A stretch of 63,945 nt of DNA, taken from contig JAAWHU010000010.1 in the NCBI GenBank assembly GCA_022796015.1, positions 1 to 63,945 on the forward strand, read 5' to 3'. This DNA comes from Hungatella sp. GTDB taxonomy: Bacteria; Bacillota; Clostridia; Lachnospirales; Lachnospiraceae. Positions 34,585 to 43,485 of the stretch are shown in pieces. Positions within the stretch are counted from its first letter, which is position 1; each line of letters begins with the position of its first letter. A program made the position numbers and the translations under genes. The notes beneath the pieces are model-generated. The model ran no database searches. It worked only from the letters and a program-made list of their open reading frames with translations, and was not told where the DNA came from.

Positions 34585-35739
34585 ATGGAAGTATATTTTG
34601 ATAATTCAGCGACTACCAGAGTCTTTGACTCGGTAAAGGATATTGTAGTAAAGACCATGACAGAGGATTACGGCAACGCCGCCGCCAAGCATAGGAAGGG
34701 CGTGGAGGCGGAGCGCTACATTAAGGAGGCAAGGGCAGTGATCGCAGGGAGCCTAAAGGTTCAGGAGAAGGAGATTATCTTTACCTCCGGCGGTTCCGAG
34801 TCCAACAACATGGCTCTCATCGGCACGGCGCTGGCCAATAAGCGGCAGGGCAATCATATAATCAGTACAGGCGTGGAACACTCTTCCGTATACAATACCC
34901 TGGGATTTTTGGAAGATATGGGCTTTGAGGTCACCTATCTTCCCGTGGATCACAAGGGCCATATCAGCCTTGAGGCCTTAAAAGAGGCCATAAGGCCCGA
35001 GACCATACTGGTGTCTGTCATGTATGTGAACAACGAGGTGGGCGCCGTGGAGCCGGTGGAAGAAATCAGCCGGGTGATAAAGGAGTGCCGGCCCTCGGCC
35101 CTGTTCCATGTAGACGCCATTCAGGCCTACGGAAAGTATGAGATTCGTCCCAAACGCCAGGGCATCGACCTGTTAAGCGTCAGCGGCCACAAGCTTCACG
35201 GCCCCAAGGGGGTAGGATTTTTGTATGTGGGTGAAAAGGTCAAGATAAAGCCTCTGATCTATGGGGGAGGCCAGCAGAGAGGCATGCGCTCCGGCACGGA
35301 GAATGTGCCGGGAGTGGCAGGCCTGGGAGCCGCCGTAAAGGAGATTTATCAGGATCACAAGAACAAGGTGGATTATCTCTACGGCCTTAAGGATCACCTT
35401 ATGACCCGGCTGAAGGAGCTGGAAGGATGTGTGGTCAACAGTCAGCCGGGAAGAGAGAGCGCCCCTCAGATCGTAAGCGCAAGCTTTGAGGGAGTTCGCA
35501 GCGAGGTGCTCCTCCATGCCCTGGAGGACCGGGGAATCTATGTGTCCTCCGGCTCCGCCTGCTCCAGCACCCACCCGGGCATCAGCGGTACCTTAAAGGG
35601 CATCGGAGTGCGGGAGGATCTTTTAGACGCTACCCTGCGGTTCAGCTTCGGCATGTTTAACACAAAGGAAGAGATCGATTATGCCGTGGAAGTGCTGGGG
35701 GAGCTTTTGCCGGTTCTCAGGAAGTACAAGAGAGGATGA
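34585..35739 (+). CDS. Cysteine desulfurase (NifS/IscS family)
   Basis: 384-residue PLP enzyme. PLP lysine K203 in SGHKLHGPKG, catalytic cysteine C326 in the SSGSACSS loop, and an N-terminal YFDNSATT motif. It removes sulfur from cysteine as a persulfide. It is next to thiI, so it very likely feeds tRNA 4-thiouridine synthesis, as the desulfurase paired with ThiI does in Bacillus. The ATG follows TTAGGAGG. The start lies 49 nt after the cassette's last gene. Confidence 0.95.
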   Translation: MEVYFDNSATTRVFDSVKDIVVKTMTEDYGNAAAKHRKGVEAERYIKEARAVIAGSLKVQEKEIIFTSGGSESNNMALIGTALANKRQGNHIISTGVEHSSVYNTLGFLEDMGFEVTYLPVDHKGHISLEALKEAIRPETILVSVMYVNNEVGAVEPVEEISRVIKECRPSALFHVDAIQAYGKYEIRPKRQGIDLLSVSGHKLHGPKGVGFLYVGEKVKIKPLIYGGGQQRGMRSGTENVPGVAGLGAAVKEIYQDHKNKVDYLYGLKDHLMTRLKELEGCVVNSQPGRESAPQIVSASFEGVRSEVLLHALEDRGIYVSSGSACSSTHPGISGTLKGIGVREDLLDATLRFSFGMFNTKEEIDYAVEVLGELLPVLRKYKRG

Positions 35740-35788
35740 CTTTAGGAGAGCTGCGGCGAAAAGACAGCGAGAGGAGAAAGGATGAACC

Positions 35789-36970
35789 ATGTTATATCAG
35801 TCATTTTTAATTAAATATGCAGAGATCGGGACAAAAGGGAAGAACCGGTATCTTTTTGAGGATGCCTTAATGAAACAGATCCGTCACGCCTTAAAGGAGG
35901 CAGATGGGGAGTTTGCCGTGACCAAGGAGATCGGGCGTATCTATGTGAAGGCCCATGGGGACTATGATTATGAGGATGTGATCGAGGCCTTAAAAAGGGT
36001 GTTCGGCATCGCCTGGATCTGTCCTATGTTCCAGACAACGGAACGGGATTTTGAAAGCGTGAAGAGGGAACTGGTAGACTATGTGAAGCAGGTATACCCT
36101 TCCCAGGATATGACCTTTAAGGTGGACTCCAGAAGAGCAGATAAAAAATATCCCAGGACCTCCGAGGAGATGAACCGGGATCTGGGGGAAGCAGTCCTTG
36201 AGGCCTATCCCCGGATGAAGGTGGATGTACACCATCCCCAGGTCATGTTCCATGTGGAAGTCCGCACAGTGGTGAATATCTATTCCGAGATGATTCCAGG
36301 GCCGGGAGGCATGCCCATAGGAACCAACGGGAAAGCCATGCTTCTGTTATCAGGAGGAATCGACAGCCCCGTAGCCGGCTACATGATCGCCAAGAGAGGC
36401 GTGAAGATCGAGGCCGTTTATTTCCATGCGCCGCCCTATACCGGCGACAGGGCAAAGCAGAAGGTGGTGGATCTGGCTAAGCTGGTGTCACGGTATGCAG
36501 GGCCCATTAACCTTCATGTGGTGAATTTTACGGATATTCAGCTCTATATCTATGAGCAGTGCCCCCATGAGGAGCTGACCATTATTATGCGCCGTTATAT
36601 GATGCGGATCGCAGAGTCCATCGGGGAGGAGACCGGGTGCCTGGCACTGATCACCGGGGAGAGCATCGGCCAGGTGGCCTCCCAGACGGTGCAGTCCCTT
36701 GCGGCTACCAACGAGGTGTGCACCATGCCGGTCTTCCGCCCGGTCATCGGCTTTGACAAGCAGGAGATCGTGGACATTGCGGAGAAGATCAATACTTATG
36801 AGACCTCCATTCAGCCCTACGAGGACTGCTGCACCATATTCGTGGCCAAGCATCCGGTGACAAAGCCCAATGTAAAGGTGATCCGCCATTCGGAGGAGAA
36901 GCTGGAGGAGAAGATTGAGGAGATGGTGAAGAGGGCAGTTGCGGAGAGAGAAGTGGTGATGTGCAGGTAA
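35789..36970 (+). CDS. thiI: tRNA 4-thiouridine synthase ThiI
   Basis: 393 residues: N-terminal ferredoxin-like and THUMP domains (about 1-170) and a PP-loop ATPase with SGGIDS at 188-193. It lacks the C-terminal rhodanese domain of the E. coli enzyme, as is usual in Firmicutes, where the dedicated desulfurase passes sulfur directly. It makes s4U at position 8 of tRNA. The ATG has an AAAGGATG box. It forms an operon with the desulfurase upstream. Confidence 0.95.
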   Translation: MLYQSFLIKYAEIGTKGKNRYLFEDALMKQIRHALKEADGEFAVTKEIGRIYVKAHGDYDYEDVIEALKRVFGIAWICPMFQTTERDFESVKRELVDYVKQVYPSQDMTFKVDSRRADKKYPRTSEEMNRDLGEAVLEAYPRMKVDVHHPQVMFHVEVRTVVNIYSEMIPGPGGMPIGTNGKAMLLLSGGIDSPVAGYMIAKRGVKIEAVYFHAPPYTGDRAKQKVVDLAKLVSRYAGPINLHVVNFTDIQLYIYEQCPHEELTIIMRRYMMRIAESIGEETGCLALITGESIGQVASQTVQSLAATNEVCTMPVFRPVIGFDKQEIVDIAEKINTYETSIQPYEDCCTIFVAKHPVTKPNVKVIRHSEEKLEEKIEEMVKRAVAEREVVMCR

Positions 36971-36988
36971 AAAAGCTACGAAAAATTA

Positions 36989-37064
36989 ATCAGCCTTCCT
37001 ATTATCAAAGAGGGCCGTGTCTGCCTGACATGGAGAAAAACCTCAAAGGAATAGGAAGGCTGAT
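36989..37064. terminator. Perfect 15-bp inverted repeat with a 46-nt loop
   Basis: Arms 36989-37003 and 37050-37064 are perfect complements. It lies between thiI (ends 36970) and the convergent HPr-like gene (ends 37092). No T-run follows, and the loop is long for a terminator, so it may be a bidirectional 3'-end structure or a remnant of a small mobile repeat. Confidence 0.45.
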
Positions 37065-37091
37065 GGAATAAGCAGTATTTTCTGGAACTGC

Positions 37092-37331
37092 CTACTTGAT
37101 GATATAGGGAGCAAGCACATTGAGAATCTCCTCAACACTGCTCTCGGTCTCGGCGTGGATATTTAAGTCGATGGGTTTGGAGAGATCCAGGCTGAAAATG
37201 CCCATAATAGACTTTGCGTCAATGACATATCTGCCGGACACCAGGTCAAAATCTACATCAAACTTTGTCAGATCATTAACAAAGGATTTAACTTTATCAA
37301 TGGAATTTAAAGAAATGCGTACTGTTTTCAT
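37092..37331 (-). CDS. HPr-like protein lacking the active-site histidine
   Basis: 79 residues with the fold pattern and length of HPr (about 85). The region GRYVIDAKSIMGIFSLDLSKPI matches the Ser46 neighbourhood of HPr. The usual His15 loop (GxHARP) is replaced by SLNSIDK, so it cannot act as the standard PTS phosphocarrier. It may be a regulatory HPr/Crh-like relative, given the kept serine region. The ATG at 37331 follows AAGGAGG. It stands alone on the minus strand between thiI and mtaB. Confidence 0.75.
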   Translation of the reverse strand: MKTVRISLNSIDKVKSFVNDLTKFDVDFDLVSGRYVIDAKSIMGIFSLDLSKPIDLNIHAETESSVEEILNVLAPYIIK

Positions 37332-37479
37332 GGAAAGCCTCCTTCAAATAATATCTCTATCTATGTTCCATAGTACAGACATGGCAGGGAAAAGTCAATA
37401 GTGAGATTGCATGAAAAAGAGGGAAAAGAGAGAAAAGGAAGTGCAGTGGCATAAAAAATCAGAAAAAGAGGGAATCAGG

Positions 37480-38808
37480 ATGCGGAAGGCGGCTTTACAT
37501 AATTTGGGATGCAAGGTAAATGCTTATGAGACGGAGGCTATGGGGGAGCTTCTTTCTGAGGCAGGGTATGAGCTTGTCCCCTTTGAGGAGAAGGCGGATG
37601 TCTATGTGATCAATACCTGTTCCGTCACCAATATTGCAGATCGGAAGTCCAGGCAGATGCTTCACAGGGCGAAAAAGAGAAATCCCCAGGCTGTAGTGGT
37701 GGCTGTGGGATGCTATGTCCAGGCAGCGGGGGAGGAGCTAAGGAAAGACCCGGCAGTTGACCTGATTGTGGGCAACAATAAAAAGAGGGAGCTTCCCGGG
37801 ATTTTGGAGGACTATTTTGCCGGCAGGAAGGCGGAGCAGGGAGAATATCTCATTGATATCGGAAAGGCCAAGGAGTATGAGGAGTTAAAGATTAAGAGTG
37901 TGGCGGAGCATACCAGAGCCTTCGTAAAGATTCAGGATGGGTGCAATCAGTTCTGCAGCTACTGTATTATTCCCTACACCAGAGGGCGGGTGAGGAGCCG
38001 GGCTCCTCAGGAAATTATAGAAGAGGCCAGAGGGCTTGTGAGCCAGGGCTACAAAGAGATTGTGCTGACAGGGATTCACTTAAGCTCTTACGGAGTGGAT
38101 TTTTGTGAGGAACACAGGGAGACTCTTCTTGGGCTCATGGGGAAGCTGGATCAGCTCCCGGGTCTTAAGAGGCTGCGCCTCGGCTCTCTGGAGCCAAGGA
38201 TTATTACAGAAGATTTTGTGAAGACGTTAGCGGGCCTGGAGACTATCTGCCCCCATTTTCACCTCTCCCTCCAGAGCGGCTGCGATCAGGTATTAAAGCG
38301 CATGAACCGCCATTATACCACGGAGGAGTATGAGGAAGGGTGCCGGATTCTCAGAAAATGGTTTGCAGAGCCGGCCATTACCACGGATATTATTGTGGGA
38401 TTTCCCCAGGAGACAGAGGAGGAATTTGAGGAGACCTTAAGGTTTGCCGAGAAAATCGGGTTTTATGAGATGCATGTATTCAAATATTCCAGGAGAGCCG
38501 GCACAAAGGCCGCGGGTATGAGCGGGCAGGTGGAGGAAGCCGTGAAGGCAGCCAGGAGCGACAGGCTTTTACAGACAGAGGCCGGATTGTCTTTGGCGTA
38601 TCGAAAAAGATTTCTGGGGCAGGAAAAAGAGGTTCTCATGGAAGAGAAGACTGTCATTGACGGGAGGGAATATCTTATGGGGCATACCAGAGAATATGTG
38701 AAGGCCGCCATGGCATGGAACCACGGGAAAAAGGGGCAGATGGTCAGGGGCATTTTGAGGGAGATGATAAGTGACGAAGTGCTCCTTTTGGAAGAAAAGA
38801 TTGTGTAA
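37480..38808 (+). CDS. mtaB: tRNA threonylcarbamoyladenosine methylthiotransferase MtaB
   Basis: 442 residues. The N-terminal MTTase domain has its three cysteines in NLGCKVN, NTCSVTN and VGCYVQ. The radical SAM cluster CNQFCSYCIIPYTRGR follows, and a TRAM-like domain ends the protein. NLGCKVN is diagnostic for MtaB rather than MiaB. It converts t6A37 to ms2t6A37. The frame opens at 37411, but the ATG at 37480, with GAGGGA upstream, matches the family length. Confidence 0.93.
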   Translation: MRKAALHNLGCKVNAYETEAMGELLSEAGYELVPFEEKADVYVINTCSVTNIADRKSRQMLHRAKKRNPQAVVVAVGCYVQAAGEELRKDPAVDLIVGNNKKRELPGILEDYFAGRKAEQGEYLIDIGKAKEYEELKIKSVAEHTRAFVKIQDGCNQFCSYCIIPYTRGRVRSRAPQEIIEEARGLVSQGYKEIVLTGIHLSSYGVDFCEEHRETLLGLMGKLDQLPGLKRLRLGSLEPRIITEDFVKTLAGLETICPHFHLSLQSGCDQVLKRMNRHYTTEEYEEGCRILRKWFAEPAITTDIIVGFPQETEEEFEETLRFAEKIGFYEMHVFKYSRRAGTKAAGMSGQVEEAVKAARSDRLLQTEAGLSLAYRKRFLGQEKEVLMEEKTVIDGREYLMGHTREYVKAAMAWNHGKKGQMVRGILREMISDEVLLLEEKIV

Positions 38809-38832
38809 AGAAAGATTTTATAAATATTTCCC

Positions 38833-38861
38833 TTTACGAATTCCAAAAAGTAGTATAGAAT
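38833..38861 (+). promoter_or_regulatory. Probable promoter of ireB
   Basis: TTTACG (38833-38838), 17-nt spacer, TAGAAT (38856-38861), 31 bp before the ireB start. Confidence 0.55.
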
Positions 38862-38892
38862 AGATAGGAACAGTTAAAGGACGTGAGGACAC

Positions 38893-39153
38893 ATGGGAGA
38901 TATTCATAACACACAATTTTTCAGGACAGTACAAGAGAATAAGATGGATGTGAGCCAGGTTTTGGAACAGGTATATCAGGCTCTTACCGAAAAAGGGTAT
39001 AATCCTGTGAATCAGATTGTGGGTTATATCATGTCTGGAGATCCAACCTATATTACCAGCCACAAGAACGCCAGAAGTCTCATTATGAAGGTTGAGCGGG
39101 ATGAGATTCTGGAGGAGCTTTTGTCTGTGTATATTCATGCGAGATTAAGGTAG
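38893..39153 (+). CDS. ireB: IreB family regulatory phosphoprotein (UPF0297)
   Basis: 86 residues, typical of the family, with the conserved QVYQALTEKGYNPVNQIVGY and SGDPTYITSH segments. In Enterococcus, IreB is phosphorylated by the kinase IreK and tunes cephalosporin resistance. The ATG is preceded by a GAGGA box. It lies upstream of ruvX and the DUF1292 gene, the standard Firmicutes order (B. subtilis yrzL-yrrK-yrzB). Confidence 0.94.
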   Translation: MGDIHNTQFFRTVQENKMDVSQVLEQVYQALTEKGYNPVNQIVGYIMSGDPTYITSHKNARSLIMKVERDEILEELLSVYIHARLR

Positions 39154-39178
39154 TTACGTGCAAAGTACCATAAGAAGG

Positions 39179-39222
39179 CTGTCAGATTTTGTCATTAGGG
39201 AGAATCTGGCAGTTTAGTTATA
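39179..39222 (+). terminator. Probable terminator after ireB
   Basis: CTGTCAGATT (39179-39188) pairs with AATCTGGCAG (39203-39212), with one wobble, and is followed by TTTAGTTAT. The remaining 150 nt up to ruvX hold nothing I can identify. Confidence 0.6.
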
Positions 39223-39377
39223 TCTGTGAAAGTTCCAGGTGGCAGGCGGCCAGCTGGTTTGTTGCCGGTGTGTGAACATGGGATGAGTGTTGTCGGGATT
39301 GGGAGAGGATAAGTCTGTCTGAAAGCCGGAAGTGGTCTGCCATGTGTCTGACAGGAAGGCTTTGATGGAGAATTTTT

Positions 39378-39821
39378 ATGAGAATCATGGGACTTGATTA
39401 TGGGTCGAAAACTGTGGGGGTGGCGGTCTGCGACCCTTTGGGCCTGACTGCCCAGGCAGTGGAGACCATTACGCGCAAAGAGGAGAATAAGCTGCGCAGG
39501 ACGTGCCAGAGAATCGAGGAACTGGTCCGGGAATATGAGATTACATCTATTATTTTGGGTTATCCTAAGAATATGGATGATTCTGTAGGAGAACGGGGAA
39601 AGAAGACACGGGAGTTTCGGGAGCTGCTGAAGAGAAGGACCGGGCTTTCTGTGATTTTGTGGGACGAGCGTCTGACGACTGTGGAGGCTGACGAGATTCT
39701 GAGAGAAAGCGGTGTGCCAAAGGACCAGCGAAAGAAAGTCATTGACAAGGTGGCGGCCGGAATTATTCTTCAGAGCTATCTGGATGCCTCAGAGACTGAG
39801 AGAGAAAAAGGAGAAGAATGA
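39378..39821 (+). CDS. ruvX: RuvX/YqgF family pre-16S rRNA nuclease
   Basis: 147 residues with an RNase H-like fold: [20 protein letters not shown] at the start, [15 protein letters not shown] in the middle and WDERLTT holding acidic catalytic residues. The family finishes 16S rRNA 5' ends. GGAG lies 8 nt before the ATG. The stop overlaps the next gene by four bases. Confidence 0.95.
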   Translation: MRIMGLDYGSKTVGVAVCDPLGLTAQAVETITRKEENKLRRTCQRIEELVREYEITSIILGYPKNMDDSVGERGKKTREFRELLKRRTGLSVILWDERLTTVEADEILRESGVPKDQRKKVIDKVAAGIILQSYLDASETEREKGEE

Positions 39822-40099
39822 TGAACGAGGATAAGATGATTACCCTTACCACCTCCGAGGGGGAGCAGGTGGAATTTTATGTGCTGGAGGAGACCAAGAT
39901 AAACGGCATGAACTATCTTTTGGTCACCGATGCAGGGGAAGAGGACGACGAGGGGGAATGTTACATTTTAAAGGACAAGTCAAGGCCGGAAGAGGAAGAG
40001 GCTGTCTATGAGTTTGTGGAAGACGACAATGAGATGGATTATCTTTTTAAGATTTTTACGGAGCTTATGGAGGATGTGGATGTGGACATTAGAAAATAA
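39818..40099 (+). CDS. DUF1292 family protein (YrzB-like)
   Basis: 93 very acidic residues starting [20 protein letters not shown], with [20 protein letters not shown], a typical DUF1292 pattern. Function unknown. It overlaps ruvX by four bases behind an AAAGGAG box, and its position in the ireB-ruvX-DUF1292 order is conserved. A second ATG directly follows the first. Confidence 0.9.
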   Translation: MMNEDKMITLTTSEGEQVEFYVLEETKINGMNYLLVTDAGEEDDEGECYILKDKSRPEEEEAVYEFVEDDNEMDYLFKIFTELMEDVDVDIRK

Positions 40100-40153
40100 T
40101 CCGCCTCAAAAATAAGGAACCAGAAGCGAAAGCTTGAAAAAGAGGGCTGTAAG

Positions 40154-40621
40154 ATGAAAGAGAATGTATTCAAAGAGATGCTGAGAGAGAAGGGGCTTAA
40201 GGTTACAGGCCAGCGGATGCTGGTGCTTAAGACTATGGCCGGCCATCCGGGGGAACATCTTACGGCGGAAGAGATTTTTGATTTGGCCAGACAAAGCTAC
40301 CCGGAGATTGGTCTGGCTACGGTGTATCGGACTTTGCAGGTCCTGGTGGAGCTGCACCTGATTGATAAGCTTAGTTTTGATGATGGGTTTGCCAGGTATG
40401 AGCTGGGCCGGGAGCTGGGAAGCGAGGAGCACCATCATCACCATGCCATATGTACTGGATGTAAGACCGTATTTTCTCTGGAAGAGGATTTGCTTGAGGT
40501 CCTGGAGCAGAATCTTTTGGAGCGTCTCGGGTTTGCCGTGACGGACCATGAGGTGAAGCTCTACGGATATTGTAAAGCATGCAGAATAAAACAACAAAAT
40601 AAATCGGAGGTAACAGATTGA
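40154..40621 (+). CDS. Fur-family metal-dependent regulator
   Basis: 155 residues. N-terminal winged helix (KGLKVTGQRMLVLKTM, TVYRTLQVLVE), a histidine cluster HHHHH at about 93-97, and two CxxC pairs (CTGC, CKAC) for a structural zinc. It could be a Fur, Zur or PerR; the residues do not decide. The ATG has a GAGGG box. It overlaps the RNase J gene by four bases, an unusual pairing, and both lie inside the otherwise conserved ireB...trhP block. Confidence 0.92.
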   Translation: MKENVFKEMLREKGLKVTGQRMLVLKTMAGHPGEHLTAEEIFDLARQSYPEIGLATVYRTLQVLVELHLIDKLSFDDGFARYELGRELGSEEHHHHHAICTGCKTVFSLEEDLLEVLEQNLLERLGFAVTDHEVKLYGYCKACRIKQQNKSEVTD

Positions 40622-42303
40622 GACAACAAAGCAAGAGACAGAATCAGAATCAAAATGCAAAAGTAAAGATCATTCCCCTCGGGGGCCTGGAACAGATCGG
40701 TATGAACATTACCGCTGTGGAATATGAGGATAATATTATTGTAATCGACTGCGGCCTGGCATTTCCCAGTGATGATATGCTGGGGATTGATCTTTGTATT
40801 CCTGATATTACTTATTTGAAGGATAATATTGCTAAGGTCAAGGGGTTTGTCATTACCCACGGACATGAAGATCATATCGGGGCCCTGCCCTATGTGCTGC
40901 AGCAGCTGAATGTGCCGGTGTACGGAACGAAGCTGACCATAGCCCTGATCGAGAACAAATTAAAAGAGCACAACCTGGTTAAGACCACCAAGAGAAAGGT
41001 GGTAAAGCATGGACAATCCATTAACCTGGGATGCTTTAGAATCGAGTTTATTAAGACCAACCACAGCATTGCAGACGCCTCGGCGCTGGCTGTCTTTACG
41101 CCGGCGGGAATCCTGCTTCACACCGGAGACTTTAAGATTGACTATACGCCGGTGTTCGGAGAGTCGGCGGATCTGCAGAGATTTGCGGAGCTGGGGAAAA
41201 AGGGAGTACTGGCTTTGATGTGCGACAGTACCAATGCCCTCAGAGCCGGCTTCACGCCGTCGGAGAGAACGGTGGGAAAGACCTTTGACGGAATTTTCTC
41301 TGAGCATAAGAGCAGCCGGATTATTGTGGCAACCTTTGCGTCCAATGTGGACCGGGTCCAGCAGATTATTAATTCTGCCTACAAATACGGAAGGAAGGTG
41401 GTGGTGGAGGGCCGAAGCATGGTAAATGTCATCGGAACTGCCAGCGAGCTGGGCTACATCAAGATTCCGGATGGGACCCTTATTGACATTGACCACTTAA
41501 AGAATTATCCTGACGAGAAGACGGTTCTCATTACCACGGGGAGTCAGGGAGAGTCCATGGCGGCTCTGTCCAGAATGGCTTCCAGCATTCACAGAAAGGT
41601 ATCCATTAAACCGGGAGACGTGGTGATCTTCAGCTCCAATCCCATACCAGGCAATGAAAAGGCCGTGTCCAAGGTAATCAATGAGCTTTCCATCAAGGGG
41701 GCGGAGGTGATCTTCCAGGATACTCACGTGTCAGGACATGCCTGTCAGGAGGAGATAAAGCTGATCTATTCCCTGACTCATCCCAAGTATGCCCTGCCGG
41801 TTCACGGGGAGTACCGCCACCTAATGGCTCAAAAGAGTATTGCTCAGTCCATGGGAATTCCCAAGGAGAATATTCTTCTCATGTCCTCCGGGGATGTGGT
41901 GGAAGTGTCGGAAGATGAGTGCAGAGTGGTGGACCATGTGCAGGCTGGGGCTATTCTGGTGGATGGCCTGGGCGTAGGCGATGTGGGAAATATTGTGCTT
42001 CGGGATAGACAAAACCTGGCTCAGAATGGTATTATTATTGTGGTACTGACCTTGGAGAAATACAGCAATCAGCTTTTAGCAGGCCCGGATATTGTATCCC
42101 GGGGGTTTGTGTATGTGAGGGAATCCGAGGATCTTTTGGAGGAAGCAAGACATGTGGTGGAAGAGGCAGTGTGCGACTGTCTTGACCGTCATGTCAGCGA
42201 TTGGGGGAAGATTAAGAATATTATCAGAGACAGCTTAAGTGATTTCCTGTGGAAGAAGATGAAGAGAAATCCTATGATACTTCCTATTATCATGGAGGTA
42301 TAG
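40618..42303 (+). CDS. rnj: Ribonuclease J
   Basis: 561 residues with the metallo-beta-lactamase/beta-CASP fold: HGHEDHIGALPY metal motif, HTGDFKID, CDSTNA, TGSQGE and the C-terminal HGEYRH. It combines endonuclease and 5'-3' exonuclease activity in mRNA decay and rRNA maturation. The start is TTG at 40618, overlapping the Fur gene, with CGGAGGT 6 nt upstream. Confidence 0.95.
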   Translation: MRQQSKRQNQNQNAKVKIIPLGGLEQIGMNITAVEYEDNIIVIDCGLAFPSDDMLGIDLCIPDITYLKDNIAKVKGFVITHGHEDHIGALPYVLQQLNVPVYGTKLTIALIENKLKEHNLVKTTKRKVVKHGQSINLGCFRIEFIKTNHSIADASALAVFTPAGILLHTGDFKIDYTPVFGESADLQRFAELGKKGVLALMCDSTNALRAGFTPSERTVGKTFDGIFSEHKSSRIIVATFASNVDRVQQIINSAYKYGRKVVVEGRSMVNVIGTASELGYIKIPDGTLIDIDHLKNYPDEKTVLITTGSQGESMAALSRMASSIHRKVSIKPGDVVIFSSNPIPGNEKAVSKVINELSIKGAEVIFQDTHVSGHACQEEIKLIYSLTHPKYALPVHGEYRHLMAQKSIAQSMGIPKENILLMSSGDVVEVSEDECRVVDHVQAGAILVDGLGVGDVGNIVLRDRQNLAQNGIIIVVLTLEKYSNQLLAGPDIVSRGFVYVRESEDLLEEARHVVEEAVCDCLDRHVSDWGKIKNIIRDSLSDFLWKKMKRNPMILPIIMEV

Positions 42304-42396
42304 GCGGACTTGGGCCGGAAAGCGGCTGCGGGCTGGAGGACAGGCTCTTCCGGCCTGTGATTCTTATGTAAACCAGGAAAGAAAAAGGTGACGGAT

Positions 42397-42807
42397 ATGA
42401 GCAGTACAACGAAAGAGATCAACAAGATAACCGGAGCGGTGATCCGCGTGTCGTGGAAGCTGATTGTCTATGCCGTGGTGGTCCTTCTTCTGTATGAGGG
42501 GGTCACCAGGGGCTATGAATTCGGCCATGATATTTTCTATTCCTCTGGAATGGCGGCTAAACCGGGGATGGATATGAGAGTGACCATCGGCGAGGGGGAG
42601 AAGGTGGCGGATATCGGGGCGGCCTTAGAGAGAGGCGGACTCATTAAGAGCAAGTATGCCTTTGTGATCCAGAGTATCTTTTATGACTATGGAGGCTCGG
42701 AGCACCCTGTGGAGGCAGGGACCTACATTCTGAACAATTCCATGACATCCAAGGAGATCATCTTGATTCTCAGGGAGGGGATGGAGGAAAAGGATGTGGA
42801 AGAATGA
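42397..42807 (+). CDS. MltG/YceG N-terminal-like membrane protein, short form
   Basis: 136 residues. One membrane helix at about 15-35, then a LysM-like segment (VTIGEGEKVADIGAALERGGLI, split here as VTIGEG / EKVADIG / AALERGGLI) as in the endolytic transglycosylase MltG. The catalytic domain, which makes MltG more than 300 residues long, is missing. The place is that of B. subtilis yrrL (mltG) before trmR and trhP. GTG at 42388 is in frame, but ATG 42397 fits the AAGGTGA box. It overlaps trmR by four bases. Probably a regulatory or remnant MltG-like protein. Confidence 0.75.
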   Translation: MSSTTKEINKITGAVIRVSWKLIVYAVVVLLLYEGVTRGYEFGHDIFYSSGMAAKPGMDMRVTIGEGEKVADIGAALERGGLIKSKYAFVIQSIFYDYGGSEHPVEAGTYILNNSMTSKEIILILREGMEEKDVEE

Positions 42808-43454
42808 TTGTGAATGAGCGAATCCGGGATTATATCTATTCTCTGGAGTCCGGCCAAGGGGAGCTGTGTGATGAGATCGCCAGGAAAGCCAGGGCAGATG
42901 GAGTACCCATTATAAAAAAAGAGACGGAGCCGTTTTTAAAGACATTGGTGGCAATGAAAAGGCCTGGGGCGATTCTGGAAGTGGGAACCGCCGTAGGCTA
43001 TTCTGCTTTATTAATGGCTTCTGCTATGCCCTCAGACTGCAGAATCACCACCATCGAGAAATACGGCCCTCACATAAAGGCAGCCAGAGAACATTTTAAA
43101 AGGGCAGCTGCGGAGGAGCAGATTACTCTTTTGGAGGGAGACGCAGAGGAGCTTTTACAGGGGCTTACAGGGCCCTATGATTTTGTGTTTATGGATGCGG
43201 CAAAGGGGCAGTATCTCCACTGGCTTCCCATGGTTTTAAGGATTATGGCGCCGGGCGGCGTGCTGCTGTCCGATAACGTGTTCCAGGATGGGAATATTGT
43301 TCAGTCCCGATATGGCGTGGAGAGGAGGGACCGAACCATTCACAGCCGTATGAGGGAATATCTGTATACCTTAAAACATATGGAGGAGCTGGAGACGGCC
43401 CTTATTCCCATAGGGGATGGGGCGGCCCTCAGCGTGTACCTAAAAGGCTTATAA
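42804..43454 (+). CDS. trmR: tRNA 5-hydroxyuridine methyltransferase TrmR (O-methyltransferase family 3)
   Basis: 216-residue class I methyltransferase with motif I EVGTAVGYSALLMASA and DFVFMDAAKGQYL, the pattern of the catechol/caffeoyl O-methyltransferase family. The gene order (mltG-like, this gene, U32 peptidase) matches B. subtilis yrrL-yrrM-yrrN/yrrO, where YrrM is TrmR, which methylates ho5U34 in tRNA. The function is assigned from family plus order. Confidence 0.82.
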   Translation: MIVNERIRDYIYSLESGQGELCDEIARKARADGVPIIKKETEPFLKTLVAMKRPGAILEVGTAVGYSALLMASAMPSDCRITTIEKYGPHIKAAREHFKRAAAEEQITLLEGDAEELLQGLTGPYDFVFMDAAKGQYLHWLPMVLRIMAPGGVLLSDNVFQDGNIVQSRYGVERRDRTIHSRMREYLYTLKHMEELETALIPIGDGAALSVYLKGL

Positions 43455-43485
43455 GAACCGTGAGGAGACAGGGAAAGGAAGAACC

